From Arion vulgaris (lineage: Eukaryota; Mollusca; Gastropoda; Stylommatophora; Arionidae): DNA of 64,000 nt. The position numbers and the translations under genes are program-made. A model generated the notes under the pieces. That model searched no databases. It worked only from the letters and a program-made list of their open reading frames with translations, and was not told the DNA's origin. The stretch covers positions 25,342,192 through 25,406,191 of the forward strand of contig CM036774.1 of the NCBI GenBank assembly GCA_020796225.1, written 5' to 3'. Positions 11,962 through 22,346 of this stretch are shown piece after piece; position 1 is the first letter of the stretch; each line of letters opens with the position of its first letter.

Positions 11962-12049
11962 CAGCAGGACATCAGCATGAAGTTCGTAACTTGCTAGTTT
12001 GTGAGCAGCTTCGACAGCAACAAGAGCAATCTTGTGATAGTTATGGAAC
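11962..12049 (-). CDS. HYCC (FAM126): hyccin (FAM126) internal exon
   Basis: This 88-bp exon has acceptor catatctctctccag and donor CTGCTG/gtgaga. Its first base completes the ATG codon begun by the previous exon, and it ends at phase 0. The peptide FHNYHKIALVAVEAAHKLAS, ending in YELHADVLL, aligns without gaps of note to human [20 protein letters not shown] and QLELYPEPLL, a helical hairpin of the hyccin fold. A minisatellite begins at its donor. Confidence 0.93.
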
Positions 12050-12183
12050 CTGGAGAGAGATATGAACAACATCCTGTGTCAGCATTAAAATATGTCACAC
12101 ATCTCAGAGAAGCTGAATGCAGCTGTTTACATGAGCATAGTAACAAGGTGTGCCAATAGTCAATTCAGCTGGACATGTCAAGC

Positions 12184-12880
12184 AACTTTAGTTTAGTTGC
12201 CGGATCATCAGCACTGCACATCAAACCAATCAGTCCATAAGTGCTTCGATCTCCTCCTCGGAATGTCTCTCAGAGTGTGACGACTAACGACACCAGTTCT
12301 AGTTTAGTTTAGACATCCGATCATCATCACTGCACATCAAACCAATTAGTCCATAAGTGCTCCGATCTCCTTCTCGGTATGTCTCTCAGTTTAGTTTAGT
12401 CGTCGGATCATCATCACTGCACGTCGAACCAATTAGTCCATAAGTGTTCGATCTCCTTCTCGGTATGTCTCTCAGTTTAGTTTAGTTGCCGTATTATCAG
12501 CACTGCACATCAAACCAATCAGTCCTTAAGTGCTCCGATCTCCTCATCGGAATGTCTCTCAGCATGTGACGACTAACGACACCAGCTCTAGTTTAGTTTA
12601 ATCGTGGGATCATTATCACTACACATCGAACCAATTAATCCATAAGTGTTCCAATCTCCTCCTCAGTATGTCTCTCAGTTTAGTCCTCAGATCATCATCC
12701 CTGCACATCAAACCAATCAGTCCATAAGTGCTGGATCTCCTCCTCAGTATATCTCCTAGTTTAGTTTAGTTGTTGGATCATTATCACTTCACATCGAACT
12801 AATTAAGTCTATAAGTGCTCCGATCTCCACCTCAGTACGTCTCTCAGCGTGTGGCGACTAATGACACCAGTTCTAGTTTA
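12184..12880 (-). repeat. About six tandem or repeated LINE R1 3' ends
   Basis: Six units of about 110-120 bp each contain (plus strand) gtttagtttagtcgtcggat, catcactgcacatcgaacca, ccataagtgctccgatctcc and tatgtctctcag. This is the reversed 3' terminus of LINE R1. Some units also contain gtgtgacgactaacgacacc. Repetition of the tail without coding sequence suggests tandem tail expansion or repeated truncated insertion. Confidence 0.75.
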
Positions 12881-12884
12881 GTTT

Positions 12885-13030
12885 AGGCACATCCGATTTC
12901 TGCGATGCTTTTTATTTACTTCGGTAGCTTCCGTAGATCCCTACCTAGATCGCTTTTACAACATGCCTTGTAGGTCGCAACATTTCTATTCTTTGCTCCC
13001 CTCTCGAACCCTGGCAACATACAGGAGCAT
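12885..13030 (-). mobile_element. SINE B fragment (5' part only)
   Basis: Reversed SINE B from gcacatccgatttctgcgat through tcgcaacatttctattcttt to the head near ccctggcaacat. The GAA-tail part is missing. Confidence 0.7.
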
Positions 13031-13059
13031 CATTAATATCATAATCATCAATTCAACAT

Positions 13060-13445
13060 TATGCAGTACTAACACTCGATGACAAAGTACTGTGACCATA
13101 AACACTATGTATATGGCCTTTTCGTCTTTACAGACGGTCAATTGGCAAGTGTTTTACTGTGACAACTTCTGAGTTTTCGCTTTTCTCTCCTGTCGTTCAG
13201 CTTGTATATAAGTCTCTTCTCAAAAGCCCTTTCGTAATTTGGCTTTCCACACAACTCTGTCATCAGCTAGTCCCTCCCATGTGCTGGGATCTATAGAAAA
13301 ATTTTTCATTGAGGCTTTGCAGACATCTTTAGATCTGAGCAGTGGTCTGCCCTGGTGCCTCTTCCCTCCGAAAGTTCACAGAACAACATTTGTTTTGGTA
13401 TGCGGCAAGTTTCCATTCTTCTCACATGTCCCAACCATCATAAAC
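13060..13445 (-). mobile_element. CR1-like LINE ORF2 C-terminal fragment
   Basis: On the minus strand, decayed frames spell WDM..EEWKLAAYQNKCC, then FRREEAPGQTT, echoing the CR1-type ending with 'GHVRRM...RIPKQMLF...GKR' and followed by a Glu/Arg/Lys-rich stretch. Several stops and shifts are present. Confidence 0.55.
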
Positions 13446-13655
13446 ACTATACATCCTCATCATCATCACTACAACAACAACAACACTAGCCAGTATTAAC
13501 AATTAATGGTAAACTACACTGCAACGGTGAACACTATACATCATCATCATCATTGCCGTCACAACCCCAACAATATTACCCCAGTATATTAAATAACTGC
13601 AGTGATTTAGACATTTAATGAGAATGAAATACAACCAACCACCAATAACAGCATA

Positions 13656-13858
13656 CAATAAAAGAGATCGGGTACTAGAGCTAAGGGAAGACCAAGAAAA
13701 GATGGATAGACAATATCAAGACCACACTACATAAACACGGATACAACACAACAAGGGCGACTCATCTGGCCCTAGAATGCATATTAAATCTCCCATCCTT
13801 ACACATAACGGCAAGAGTGGACAGCCAACTACATTTTCCACCTGGGAATAGACAATTA
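13656..13858 (+). mobile_element. LINE C-terminal fragment
   Basis: The plus frame near 13672-13850 reads GTRAKGRPRKDG.., with TTLHKHGYNTTRATHLALE and LPSLHITARVDSQLHF after one shift. The same fragment occurs reversed at 47470-47835. It ends about 12 bp before the donor end of a hyccin exon on the other strand. Confidence 0.7.
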
Positions 13859-13870
13859 AATAACACTCAC

Positions 13871-13984
13871 ATTGCAAAGTACACAGCAACCATATACTCT
13901 ATCAGCAGCGATGGACTCACAGAAATCCGAGTTTGCAGACCCTCCGTCTGGTCTACCTTGTCGATGAAACCAGTACTACAAAGT
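13871..13984 (-). CDS. HYCC (FAM126): hyccin (FAM126) internal exon
   Basis: This 114-bp exon has acceptor ttatctgtttctcag and donor GCAAT/gtgagt. It takes one base to finish an AAA codon and leaves two bases (AT). The peptide LCSTGFIDKVDQTEGLQTR and then ISVSPSLLIEYMVAVYFA aligns with human [20 protein letters not shown] and IPVSSGFMVQMLTGIYFAF. This exon bridges what would otherwise be a ~37-residue gap between its neighbours, and its phases fit both. Confidence 0.94.
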
Positions 13985-13989
13985 CTGAG

Positions 13990-14670
13990 AAACAGATAAA
14001 CATACTTAATAACAGCCTTGCATACAGCCAACAATACCACTTACTTAATAACAGCCTTGCATACAGCCAACAATACCACTTACTTAATAACATCCTTGCA
14101 TACATCAACAATACCACTTACATAATAACAGCCTTGCATACAGCAACAATACCATTTATTTAATAACAGCCTTGCATACAGCTAACAATACCACTTACCT
14201 AATAACAGCCTTGCATACAGCAACAATACCACTTACTTAATAACAGCCTTGCATACAGCAACACCACTTACTTAATAATAGCCTTGCATACAGCCAACAA
14301 TACCACTTACTTAATAACAGCCTTGCATACAGCAACACACTTAATAACAGCCTTGCATACAGCAACAATACCACTTACTTAATAACAGCTCTGCATGCAG
14401 CAACATCACTTACATAATAACAGCCTTGCATACAGCAACAATACCACTTACTTAATAACAGCCTTGCGTACAGCAACAATACCACTTACATAATAACAGC
14501 CTTGCGTACAGCAACAATACCACTTACATAATAACAACCTTGCATACAGCATCTGTATCACTTAATAACAGCCACAGCCAACAATATCACTTACTTAATA
14601 ACAGCCTTGCGTACAGCAACAATACCACTTACATAATAACAGCCTTGCGTACAGCAACAATATCACTTAC
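13990..14670. repeat. Minisatellite seeded at the hyccin exon donor (exon ending 14671)
   Basis: About 18 units of 33-39 bp. On the minus strand each reads approximately caaggctgttattaagtaag followed by tggtattgttgctgtatg. The true junction is caaggctgttattaa/gtaagtgatattg, so every unit repeats about 15 bp of exon plus the consensus donor. The array stops a few bases from the acceptor of the next exon and fills that intron almost entirely. Confidence 0.93.
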
Positions 14671-14766
14671 TTAATAACAGCCTTGCAAGCAGCATCAAGA
14701 GCCAGTTTATGAAAGCTGTCAATATGGACGTTGTATCGCTGCATTACTAAAGATAAGATACTGAAC
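14671..14766 (-). CDS. HYCC (FAM126): hyccin (FAM126) internal exon
   Basis: This 96-bp exon has acceptor aattttgtctctag and donor GTTATTAA/gtaagt. Its first base completes the AGG (Arg) codon from the exon ending at 19962, and it leaves two bases. The peptide FSILSLVMQRYNVHIDSFHK, then LALDAACKAVIK, aligns with human [20 protein letters not shown] and VSLQSLCQIC. Across the junction AQN-R-FSILSLVMQRYN matches human [16 protein letters not shown]. Confidence 0.95.
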
Positions 14767-14818
14767 CTAGAGACAAAATTCACAAACAGGAATCACAATA
14801 AAACCATGGAATCAACAA

Positions 14819-14988
14819 TATCTCATCTCATCTCATCTCATCTCATCTCATCTCATCTCATCTCATCATCATCTCATCTCATCTCATCTCATCTCATCTC
14901 ATCTCATCTCATCTCATCTCATCTCATCTCATCTCATCTCATCTCATCTCATCTCATCTCATCTCATCTCATCTCATCTCATCATCTC

Positions 14989-15036
<48 letters not shown>

Positions 15037-15037
15037 G
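14819..15037. repeat. (ATCTC)n then (ATCT)n microsatellite
   Basis: A perfect run of atctc units at 14819-14985, broken once by catcatc, is followed by tctatcta tetranucleotides to 15037. Open frames of Ile-Ser-Ser-His-Leu repeats here are trivial. Confidence 0.97.
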
Positions 15038-15215
15038 ACAACCGGTAAAATCAAGGGTAGGCGAGACAGAGGAAGACAGAGAGAGAAAATGTTGGATAGC
15101 CTGACTTCATGGGACGGTAGAGCGTCAACATCTGAGTTGATAACAAACACCAACGACAGAGATTTGTGGAGATCCATGATCTTCTACGCCAGCCGACACG
15201 GCACCTGATGATGAT
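15038..15215 (+). mobile_element. LINE C-terminal end (GRRDRGRQRE type)
   Basis: The frame reads TGKIKGRRDRGRQREKML, SWDGRASTSELI and DRDLWRSMI before a stop and a gatgatgatg tail. A second copy lies at 35216-35495. Confidence 0.75.
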
Positions 15216-15234
15216 GATGATCTAACTATCTATT

Positions 15235-15525
15235 CTCTAATCCTGTTTTGCCTTTCAGCGTCAGGTCGAAAAAAAAGAGATACCAGGAGTGAGCCTCCCT
15301 GTGCGATTTCTACAATGTGGAATTTAGTGCCTTGTATATTCTGTCGATCCATCTTTTACGTGGGCGTCCTCTGGGTTTGTTGTCGTTGTATTTGAATACT
15401 AGTGCTCTTTGTGTGAGACTTTCTTGTGGTAACCGTGATGCATGTCCCAGCCATTTGTCGTTGTTTCTTTATATATTGTGCAACAGATCTCACTCTTCTT
15501 CTGATTTCGTTATTTCTGATCTTAT
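15235..15525 (-). mobile_element. LINE C-terminal fragment abutting a minisatellite
   Basis: The minus frame reads DKWLGHASRLPQESLTQR, then NKPRGRPRKRWIDRIYKA, a standard LINE ORF2 ending. Its upstream side grades into the ttatttattcttgtaatatt array, whose unit appears to have expanded from this border. A related fragment is at 23250-23530. Confidence 0.75.
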
Positions 15526-17582
15526 TTATTCTTGTAATATTTATCTTATTTATTCTTGTAATATTAATCTTATTTATTCTTGTAATATTTATCTTATTTA
15601 TTCTTGTAATATTTATCTGATTTATTCTTGTAATATTTATCTGATTTATTCTTGTAATATTTATCTGATTTATTCTTGTAATATTTATCTTATTTATTCT
15701 TGTAATATTTATCTTATTTATTCTTGTAATATTTATCTGATTTATTTTTGTAATATTTATCTTATTTATTCTTGTAATATTATCTTATTTATTCTTGCAA
15801 TATTTATCTTATTTATTCTTGTAATATTTATCTGATTTATTCTTGTAATATTTATCTGATTTATTCTTGTAATATTTATCTGATTTATTCTTGTAATATT
15901 TATCTGATTTATTCTTGTAATATTTATCTTATTTATTCTTGTAATATTTATCTTATTTATTCTTGTAATATTTATCTGATTTATTCTTGTAATATTTATC
16001 TGATTTATTTTTGTAATATTTATCTTATTTATTCTTGTAATATTATCTTATTTATTCTTGCAATATTTATCTTATTTATTCTTGTAATATTTATCTGATT
16101 TATTCTTGTAATATTTATCTTATTTATTCTTGTAATATTTATCTGATTTATTCTTGTAATATTTATCTTATTTATTCTTGTAATATTTATCTTATTTATT
16201 CTTGTAATATTTATCTTATTTATTCTTGTAATATTATCTTATTTATTCTTGTAATATTTATCTTATTTATTCTTGTAATATTTATCTTATTTATTCTTGT
16301 AATATTATCTTATTTATTCTTGTAATATTATCTTATTTATTCTTGTAATATTTATCTTATTTATTCTTGTAATATTTATCTTATTTATTCTTGTAATATT
16401 TATCCTATTTATTCTTGTAATATTTATCTTATTTATTCTTGTAATATTTATCTTATTTATTCTTGTAATATTATCTTATTTATTCTTGTAATATTATCTT
16501 ATTTATTCTTGTAATACTATCTTATTTATTCTTGTAATATTATCTTATTTATTCTTGTAATATTTATCTTATTTATTCTTGTAATATTTATCTTATTTAT
16601 TCTTGTAATATTTATCTTATTTATTCTTGTAATATTTATCTTATTTATTCTTGTAATATTATCTTATTTATTCTTGTAATATTTATCTTATTTATTCTTG
16701 TAATATTTATCTGATTTATTTTTGTAATATTTATCTTATTTATTCTTGTAATATTATCTTATTTATTCTTGCAATATTTATCTTATTTATTCTTGTAATA
16801 TTTATCTGATTTATTCTTGTAATATTTATCTTATTTATTCTTGTAATATTTATCTGATTTATTCTTGTAATATTTATCTGATTTATTTTTGCAATATTTA
16901 TCTTATTTATTCTTGTAATATTTATCTTATTTATTCTTGTAATATTATCTTATTTATTCTTGTAATATTTATCTTATTTATTCTTGTAATATTTATCTTA
17001 TTTATTCTTGTAATATTATCTTATTTATTCTTGTAATATTATCTTATTTATTCTTGTAATATTTATCTTATTTATTCTTGTAATATTTATCTTATTTATT
17101 CTTGTAATATTTATCTTATTTATTCTTGTAATATTTATCTTATTTATTCTTGTAATATTTATCTTATTTATTCTTGTAATATTATCTTATTTATTCTTGT
17201 AATATTATCTTATTTATTCTTGTAATACTATCTTATTTATTCTTGTAATATTATCTTATTTATTCTTGTAATATTTATCTTATTTATTCTTGTAATATTT
17301 ATCTTATTTATTCTTGTAATATTTATCTTATTTATTCTTGTAATATTTATCTTATTTATTCTTGTAATATTTATCTTATTTATTCTTGTAATATTATCTT
17401 ATTTATTCTTGTAATATTATCTTATTTATTCTTGTAATATTATCTTATTTATTGTTGTAATATTTATCTTATTTATTCTTGTAATATTTATCTTATTTAT
17501 TCTTGTAATATTTATCTTATTTATTCTTGTAATATTTATCTTATTTATTCTTGTAATATTTATCTTATTTATTCTTGTAATA
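15526..17582. repeat. 23/24-bp AT-rich minisatellite, ~2.06 kb
   Basis: About 87 units of ttatttattcttgtaatatt plus tatc or atc, in 23- and 24-bp forms, with variants tatctgatt and one ttgcaat. A rare taatactatc variant at 16511 and 17222 indicates a ~711-bp higher-order duplication. Confidence 0.96.
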
Positions 17583-17670
17583 TATAGAATTGGTGGTAAA
17601 CACTTCACTAACAATATAATCACACTACAGAGACAGTCAACTCCAAATTATAGTGCTTTAAAATTACATT

Positions 17671-18425
17671 GGTTGTTGGTTACTAAACTGACGTCATTGC
17701 ACTCCGGGCAGACCTATGGGTGCTCAGCCGCTCGAGTGGTTAACGGGCCCAAATTTGGGATGTAAAGAATAGAACCACTGTTACCTGCCACGCATGTCGT
17801 AAAAGCGACTAAGGATGTTTGGCTGAAATCGGATGCACATGTCCTAAACATGTAGAAGTCTATATGTTTAGGGGCCTACAAACCAATGTGCAACGTATAC
17901 ACGTTCTTGGCAAAGATCAAACATATCACAAAGAGTGATTAAAATTGGTTGTAAAGAACGAACGCAAAGAAGAAGAAGAATGTGCTCAGTCTCCCCAACA
18001 GATATCGAAGAGTAAGCATACTGATGGTTCCCGTGACTCGCTGATTAAACACACCTCTCACTCAGCCCCTCAGGCATCCAGTTCTACTTGAACAACGGGT
18101 AACTCCAAACTGATTAAATCGCTTGATCGATTCTTCATCTATTTTAGTGTCCTCATCCAAAAAACAGTCGCAAAGAGACCGAAGAACATCCCCCTTATCC
18201 ATCTCCAACAGTCAATGCTGTTGATGCAAGTCTGTCCGCTCTCTCATTACCGTAAACACCTGCATGCCCAGGACAGTATATCCACGTAAGCCGCTGGAGG
18301 TTAGAAACTTCTATAGACCACATCCACTCATACCAAAACCTGCCCTTCTGGATCTTGTGAAGCATCGACTGACCCACTGACCTGTTCTTATTTAAAATTA
18401 CGTTACAAAATTTCAATTCCAATGT
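17671..18425 (-). mobile_element. LINE R2 (RNase H-bearing) 3' part, split by SINE A
   Basis: The minus frame at 18422-18195 reads SMLHKIQKGRFWYEWMWS and then IYCPGHAGVYGNERADRLAS, an RNase H C-terminus with the conserved GHxGxxGNExAD motif. The 3' end, reversed, is ttgttggttactaaactgac. A SINE A interrupts it at 17728-17980. A short 5'-truncated copy of the same 3' end sits at 27369-27514. Confidence 0.8.
17728..17980 (+). mobile_element. SINE A copy
   Basis: Head ccgctcgagtggttaacggg, body agaatagaaccactgttacc, catgtcgtaaaagcgactaa and tgaaatcggatgcacatgtc, tail gaacgcaaagaagaagaaga. The 8-bp repeat gtgctcag on both sides is its target-site duplication within LINE R2. Confidence 0.9.
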
Positions 18426-18489
18426 TGTCTAAATCATAAAATAGAACAGCAAGAGTTGGAAAATGATTAAATATATATGTATAATGTAA

Positions 18490-18965
18490 GTTGAATGTGT
18501 TTGAGAATAGGTGTATCACAAAAATAATGAACATAAAATGCGATGAGTTCAAGAGACGTGATGAAATTGAAAAAATGTCAGCTCAACCCCTATTAACAGC
18601 TGTTATAAGAAAGAGATTCTGTCTTTTCGAAAAGTTACCAACAACACAAGAAAAGATAGAATCACTAACATCAGCATAAGAAAGAAAGTTGGCACAAAAC
18701 CGCTTGAATTACATTGAGAAACAAAGAATGAAGTGGTTTGGTCACTTAATAAGAATGCATCCAAACTCCACAGTATACAGTCTTCTACAACAGAACATCG
18801 GAAAGAAGGCAAGAGGAAGACCACGGAAAAGATGGTTAGATGGCGTAGCAGAATCATGTGAAAGAGCAAAGATAGCAATCACACAAGCCACCAGAACAGC
18901 GCAAGACAAAACAGAAAACCATGACACTGGGCAACAACCCGGTTACAGTGTGACGACAAAAGAAG
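18490..18965 (+). mobile_element. RTE-like LINE C-terminal region
   Basis: Frames read MKWFGHLIRMHPNSTVYSLL, KARGRPRKRWLDGVAES and ATRTAQDK, the usual end of an RTE/BovB-like ORF2. Upstream, FEKLPTTQEKIESLTSA belongs to the same protein. The copy is broken by frameshifts. Other copies are at 19010-19355 (minus) and 61321-62040 (plus). Confidence 0.8.
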
Positions 18966-19009
18966 AAGAAGATAAGAAAGAGAAGATGGAAATATGTTTG
19001 TCCTTCGAC

Positions 19010-19355
19010 TTCTTTTTTTTTTCTTTTGTCATCTCACTGCTACCGGTTTGTTGCCCAACGTCCTGGATTTTTGTTTTTGTCTTGCGCTGTTCTGGTGGCT
19101 TGGGTGGTAGTTATTTGTGCTTTTTTTGAGAGTATTCTGCTACGCCATCTATCCATCTTTTTGTGGACGTCATCTCGTCTTTTTTTTCCGGATGTTCTGT
19201 TGTAGAAGACTGTAAACAGTGAATTCTTATTAAATTGCAGAACTACTTCATTTTCTTGTTTCTCAATGTAATTCAAGCAAGGCTCTGTCTTTCTTATGCT
19301 GATGTTAGTGACTGTCTTTTTCTGGTGTTGTTGGTAACTTTTCATAGTCATCACA
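19010..19355 (-). mobile_element. RTE-like LINE C-terminal region, reversed copy
   Basis: The minus frame contains SYQQHQKKTVTNISIRK, CLNYIEKQENEVV, KMDRWRSRILSKKAQI and ATRTAQDKNKNPGRWATNR. Together with 18490-18965 it forms an inverted pair. Confidence 0.75.
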
Positions 19356-19617
19356 TTTCACATGTAGTTATTTTTGGTGAATGTGCTTTGCTCATTGTCC
19401 ATGTTTGGCACTGGTAACACTAAATAGGCATAAAAATGTTGCTGATTATCGGTTGTTTAGATGTCAGTGAGATGTTTGGGTGCCTTCACATTAGCTGGTA
19501 GATGGCATCTCATATTATATAGAGTAAATGTCTAGGCATCTTGGCATACGATGTGGCAGTCAGCACATAATGAGTTAAAAGCTCTTTTTTTTTTGTTTAT
19601 GTCTGGGACAGTGAATA

Positions 19618-19875
19618 ATCTCCTCTTCTTCTTCTTTGCGCTCTTTACATCCAATTTTAATCACTCTTTGTGATATGTTTGATCTTTGCCAAGAACGTGT
19701 ATACGTTGCACATTGGTTTGGTAGGCCCCTAAACGCAGAGACTTCTACACATTTAAGACACATGCATCCGATTTCAGCTAAACCTCCTTAGTTGCCTCTT
19801 ACGACATGCGTGGCAGGTAACAGTGGTTCTATTCTTCACACCCCAAATTTGGGCCCGGTAACCACTCGGGCGGCA
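19618..19875 (-). mobile_element. SINE A copy
   Basis: The reversed copy starts with cttcttcttctttgcgctct, runs through catccgatttcagctaaacc and ttacgacatgcgtggcaggt, and ends near ggtaaccactcgggcggc. Confidence 0.9.
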
Positions 19876-19961
19876 AGTGAATAATGAAAAAAAAAAATAC
19901 ATTAGTTTCTAGACCATGTTTTGTGTACTACTGTTCCATTTTCTCAAGAGTTCGAACTAAC

Positions 19962-20083
19962 CTGTTCTGAGCATTGAATCTCTCATACTGTGAGAATGGA
20001 CCACATCTCCACATTGACTGTGATGGATTCAATGAGCGTAATGCATGTTCAGTCAGAGGTTCCGTTACCCCGTGGAGTCGAGA
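19962..20083 (-). CDS. HYCC (FAM126): hyccin (FAM126) internal exon
   Basis: This 122-bp exon has acceptor atatcttctgaacag and donor AACAG/gttagt. It starts at phase 0 and leaves two bases. The peptide SRLHGVTEPLTEHALRSLNP, then QYERFNAQN(R), aligns with human PSSIGSMALTESALSQHG and PQREMLTAQNR directly after the conserved IYHE/VYHE border of the previous exon. The intron downstream shows no donor-seeded array. Confidence 0.95.
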
Positions 20084-20154
20084 CTGTTCAGAAGATATCA
20101 AAGTGCATACATTCAGATATAAGAAATCAATCAATAAATAGATAGTGTACAAGT

Positions 20155-20660
20155 TCATAGTTCACAAGTTCATAAGTTCATAGTTCATAAGTACGGTTCC
20201 AACTTCACTGCAACGGGTCACCCCATAATTGCTCTGTTCCTGTGCCAATGAAAATCACACGAAATGATAACAACTGTTAAATGTTTCCTGTGTGAACTAA
20301 TTCCAGAATGAAACAGCTGCGCACCGCCACAAAAAGCAGCCTGCGCCGCATAAAATGCATATGGTCGTTGCTAACGTAGCAACACAAAACTGTTCATCAC
20401 TTGAATTGCAATTCTTGTCGAAGGGAACATCAATCACGACAAAATCCAGCTTTCTGCACTCGCAATATAACCATACGGCAGATTGAGCTTGTTCGTCATA
20501 ACCGCTGTCCGTCATTTTCTGAATACACACAACAAAGCGTGTACAAGTATTAGGAGCTTGGAAAAACAAATTACCAAACACAGGATTCGAAGCGCTCACC
20601 TTATTTCTTACGGCACCCATTGCCTAGTCTAGCAATACGAGCGTTCTTACGAACACAACC
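20155..20660 (-). mobile_element. SINE H, ~500 bp, tRNA-like head
   Basis: This copy is repeated at 27195-27735. On the minus strand the head near 20640-20570 contains gactaggcaatgggt and cttcgaatcctgtg, resembling A and B boxes. The distal end (plus: cttcactgcaacgggtcacc, then ccataattgctctgttcctg) resembles the 3' part of SINE G. It ends in gttcataagttcatag repeats. A 107-codon open frame inside is not conserved in the second copy. Confidence 0.65.
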
Positions 20661-20704
20661 AGCGAGGCATGATATAAGAAATACAATTTACATAGCCTTT
20701 ATTT

Positions 20705-20985
20705 TCATACCTTTAGGGCACCCGGGTCTTGCCGGGACTCACAAGGGGAGCAGAGAATAGTAACACTGCAACCTACAAGGCATGTCGTTAGGGGGCGACT
20801 GATGTAAGAGCCGAGGAAAGCTACCATAGTAAATAAAAAGAGTTGCAGAAATCGGATGTGCTGGTCTACTTGTAGGCGCCTAACTGGCACAACATAACAT
20901 CGTTCTTAGGCTCAGATCACATACAGACCATTTAGTGGTTTAACAAGTGGCCGATATGGAGTTTTCGAAGATGAAGAAGAAGAAG
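20705..20985 (+). mobile_element. SINE B copy
   Basis: Head cacccgggtcttgccgggac, body gtaacactgcaacctacaag and gcagaaatcggatgtgctgg, tail atatggagttttcgaagatg ending in agaagaag. Confidence 0.88.
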
Positions 20986-21239
20986 GCCTTAGGATATACA
21001 GTCACTTCACTTCGCAGTTCGATATACTTAGTATGCAGGAGGTAGGATTGCCAATTTCTTTCCTCATGTGTGAAATGTCCAGTGTGGAATTAAACCCACA
21101 ACCCTCTTGTGTCCGAGTCGATAGGAGAACACTTATGCATTATGCTAATTCGTTCCCACATACATTCAGATACACATATGAAATTGTAATATCTTAGTGG
21201 AGTCAGTGAATATATGGGGGACACACATATTACAGTATA

Positions 21240-21535
21240 ACTCAGTATCTCTCTCTCTCTGCCTTTTTAACATGGATTGGGGCATAGGACCTCAACCAAC
21301 TCATGCCAAGTCTTCCTATCTCTAACTATCTCCAACAGCTCCCTCCAGCTCTTCTTTATATTGTTGATCAATGCCTCCACATCTTGTCTCCATGTATTTC
21401 TAGGCCTCCCCTTCTTTCGTTGCCCCTGTGGGTCCCAGAAAAGGACCCTTCTTGTTATATTTCCCTCAGGTTTTCGCAAAGTGTGTCCTATCCAGCGCTA
21501 GCGCCTTTTTTTAACCTCTTAGTTCACTGGAATCT
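21240..21535 (-). mobile_element. LINE C-terminal fragment (GRPRNTWR type)
   Basis: The minus frame reads KKGRPRNTWRQDVEALINNI, SWRELLEIVRDRKTWHELVE and VLCPNPC. The ending is intact to its stop. A second, better copy lies at 25503-25800. Confidence 0.85.
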
Positions 21536-21639
21536 ACAACTCAGTATATGTGCTATTATCAAATATGGTTTTTCTGTTTTTAAAATCTGACCACTACATC
21601 TGTATATCTATATCTGTATATATTTGTGTTCTCTTTGGC

Positions 21640-22346
21640 AATATGCATGCACCCTGTGGTTGGGAAGGAGTCAGAGAGGGGTCCCACTTACTCCATGGTA
21701 TATAGAGAGGGTCCCATTTACCCAATGGTATACGGAGATGATCCCATTTACCTTACAGTATACAGATATGGTCCACTTATCTTACAATATACATAGATGG
21801 TCCCACTTATCTTACAATATACATAGATGATCCCACTTACCCCATGACATGTATTATCGATATAGGGGAAGACTGCTGGGAAGCTTCTGTCATAGTCTAT
21901 ATGTAGTGTGCTGTGACATTCGTCACTCCTGTTGTATCGTTTGCTTGATAAAGGCCTTTCGGTCGAAACATTGCTGTATATTGTCATGTTTTTGTAAAAC
22001 TACAGTACTTTGTTATTACGTGTTTCCCCATGACATGTAGAGGGTCCCATTTACCCCATGACATGTAGAGTGTCCCACTTACCCCATGACATGTAGAGTG
22101 TCCCACTTACCCCATGACATGTAGAGTGTCCCACTTACCCCATGACATGTAGAGTGTCCCACTTACCCCATGACATGTAGAGTGTCCCACTTACCCCATG
22201 ACATGTAGAGTGTCCCACTTACCCCACAGTATACAGAGAAGAGTCCCACTTACCCCACAGTATACAGAGAAGAGTCCCACTTATCCAACAGTATACAGAG
22301 AAGAGTCCCACTTATCCCACAGTATACAGAGAAGGGTCCCACTTAC
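21640..22346. repeat. Minisatellite seeded at the hyccin exon donor (exon ending 22347)
   Basis: On the minus strand the true junction TATACCATGAG/gtaagtgggaccc is followed by about 17 units of 27-30 bp. Examples are tatactgtggggtaagtggg plus actcttctctg, and acatgtcatggggtaagtgg plus gacactct. Most units keep a consensus gtaagt, so the array is a run of decoy donors in sense orientation directly downstream of the real one. A Penelope-like fragment is inserted at 21849-22031. Confidence 0.92.
21849..22031 (+). mobile_element. Penelope-like element 3' terminal fragment
   Basis: Contains gtttgcttgataaaggcctt, ggtcgaaacattgctg and actacagtactttgttatta, matching the 3' pseudo-LTR end of the 37-47 kb elements. 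It is flanked on both sides by ccccatgacatgta, either a 14-bp target-site duplication or the array unit itself. Confidence 0.78.

Noticed and set aside
20297..20620. 107-codon minus frame in SINE H
   Set aside because: The second copy of the same element (27195-27735) does not preserve the frame.
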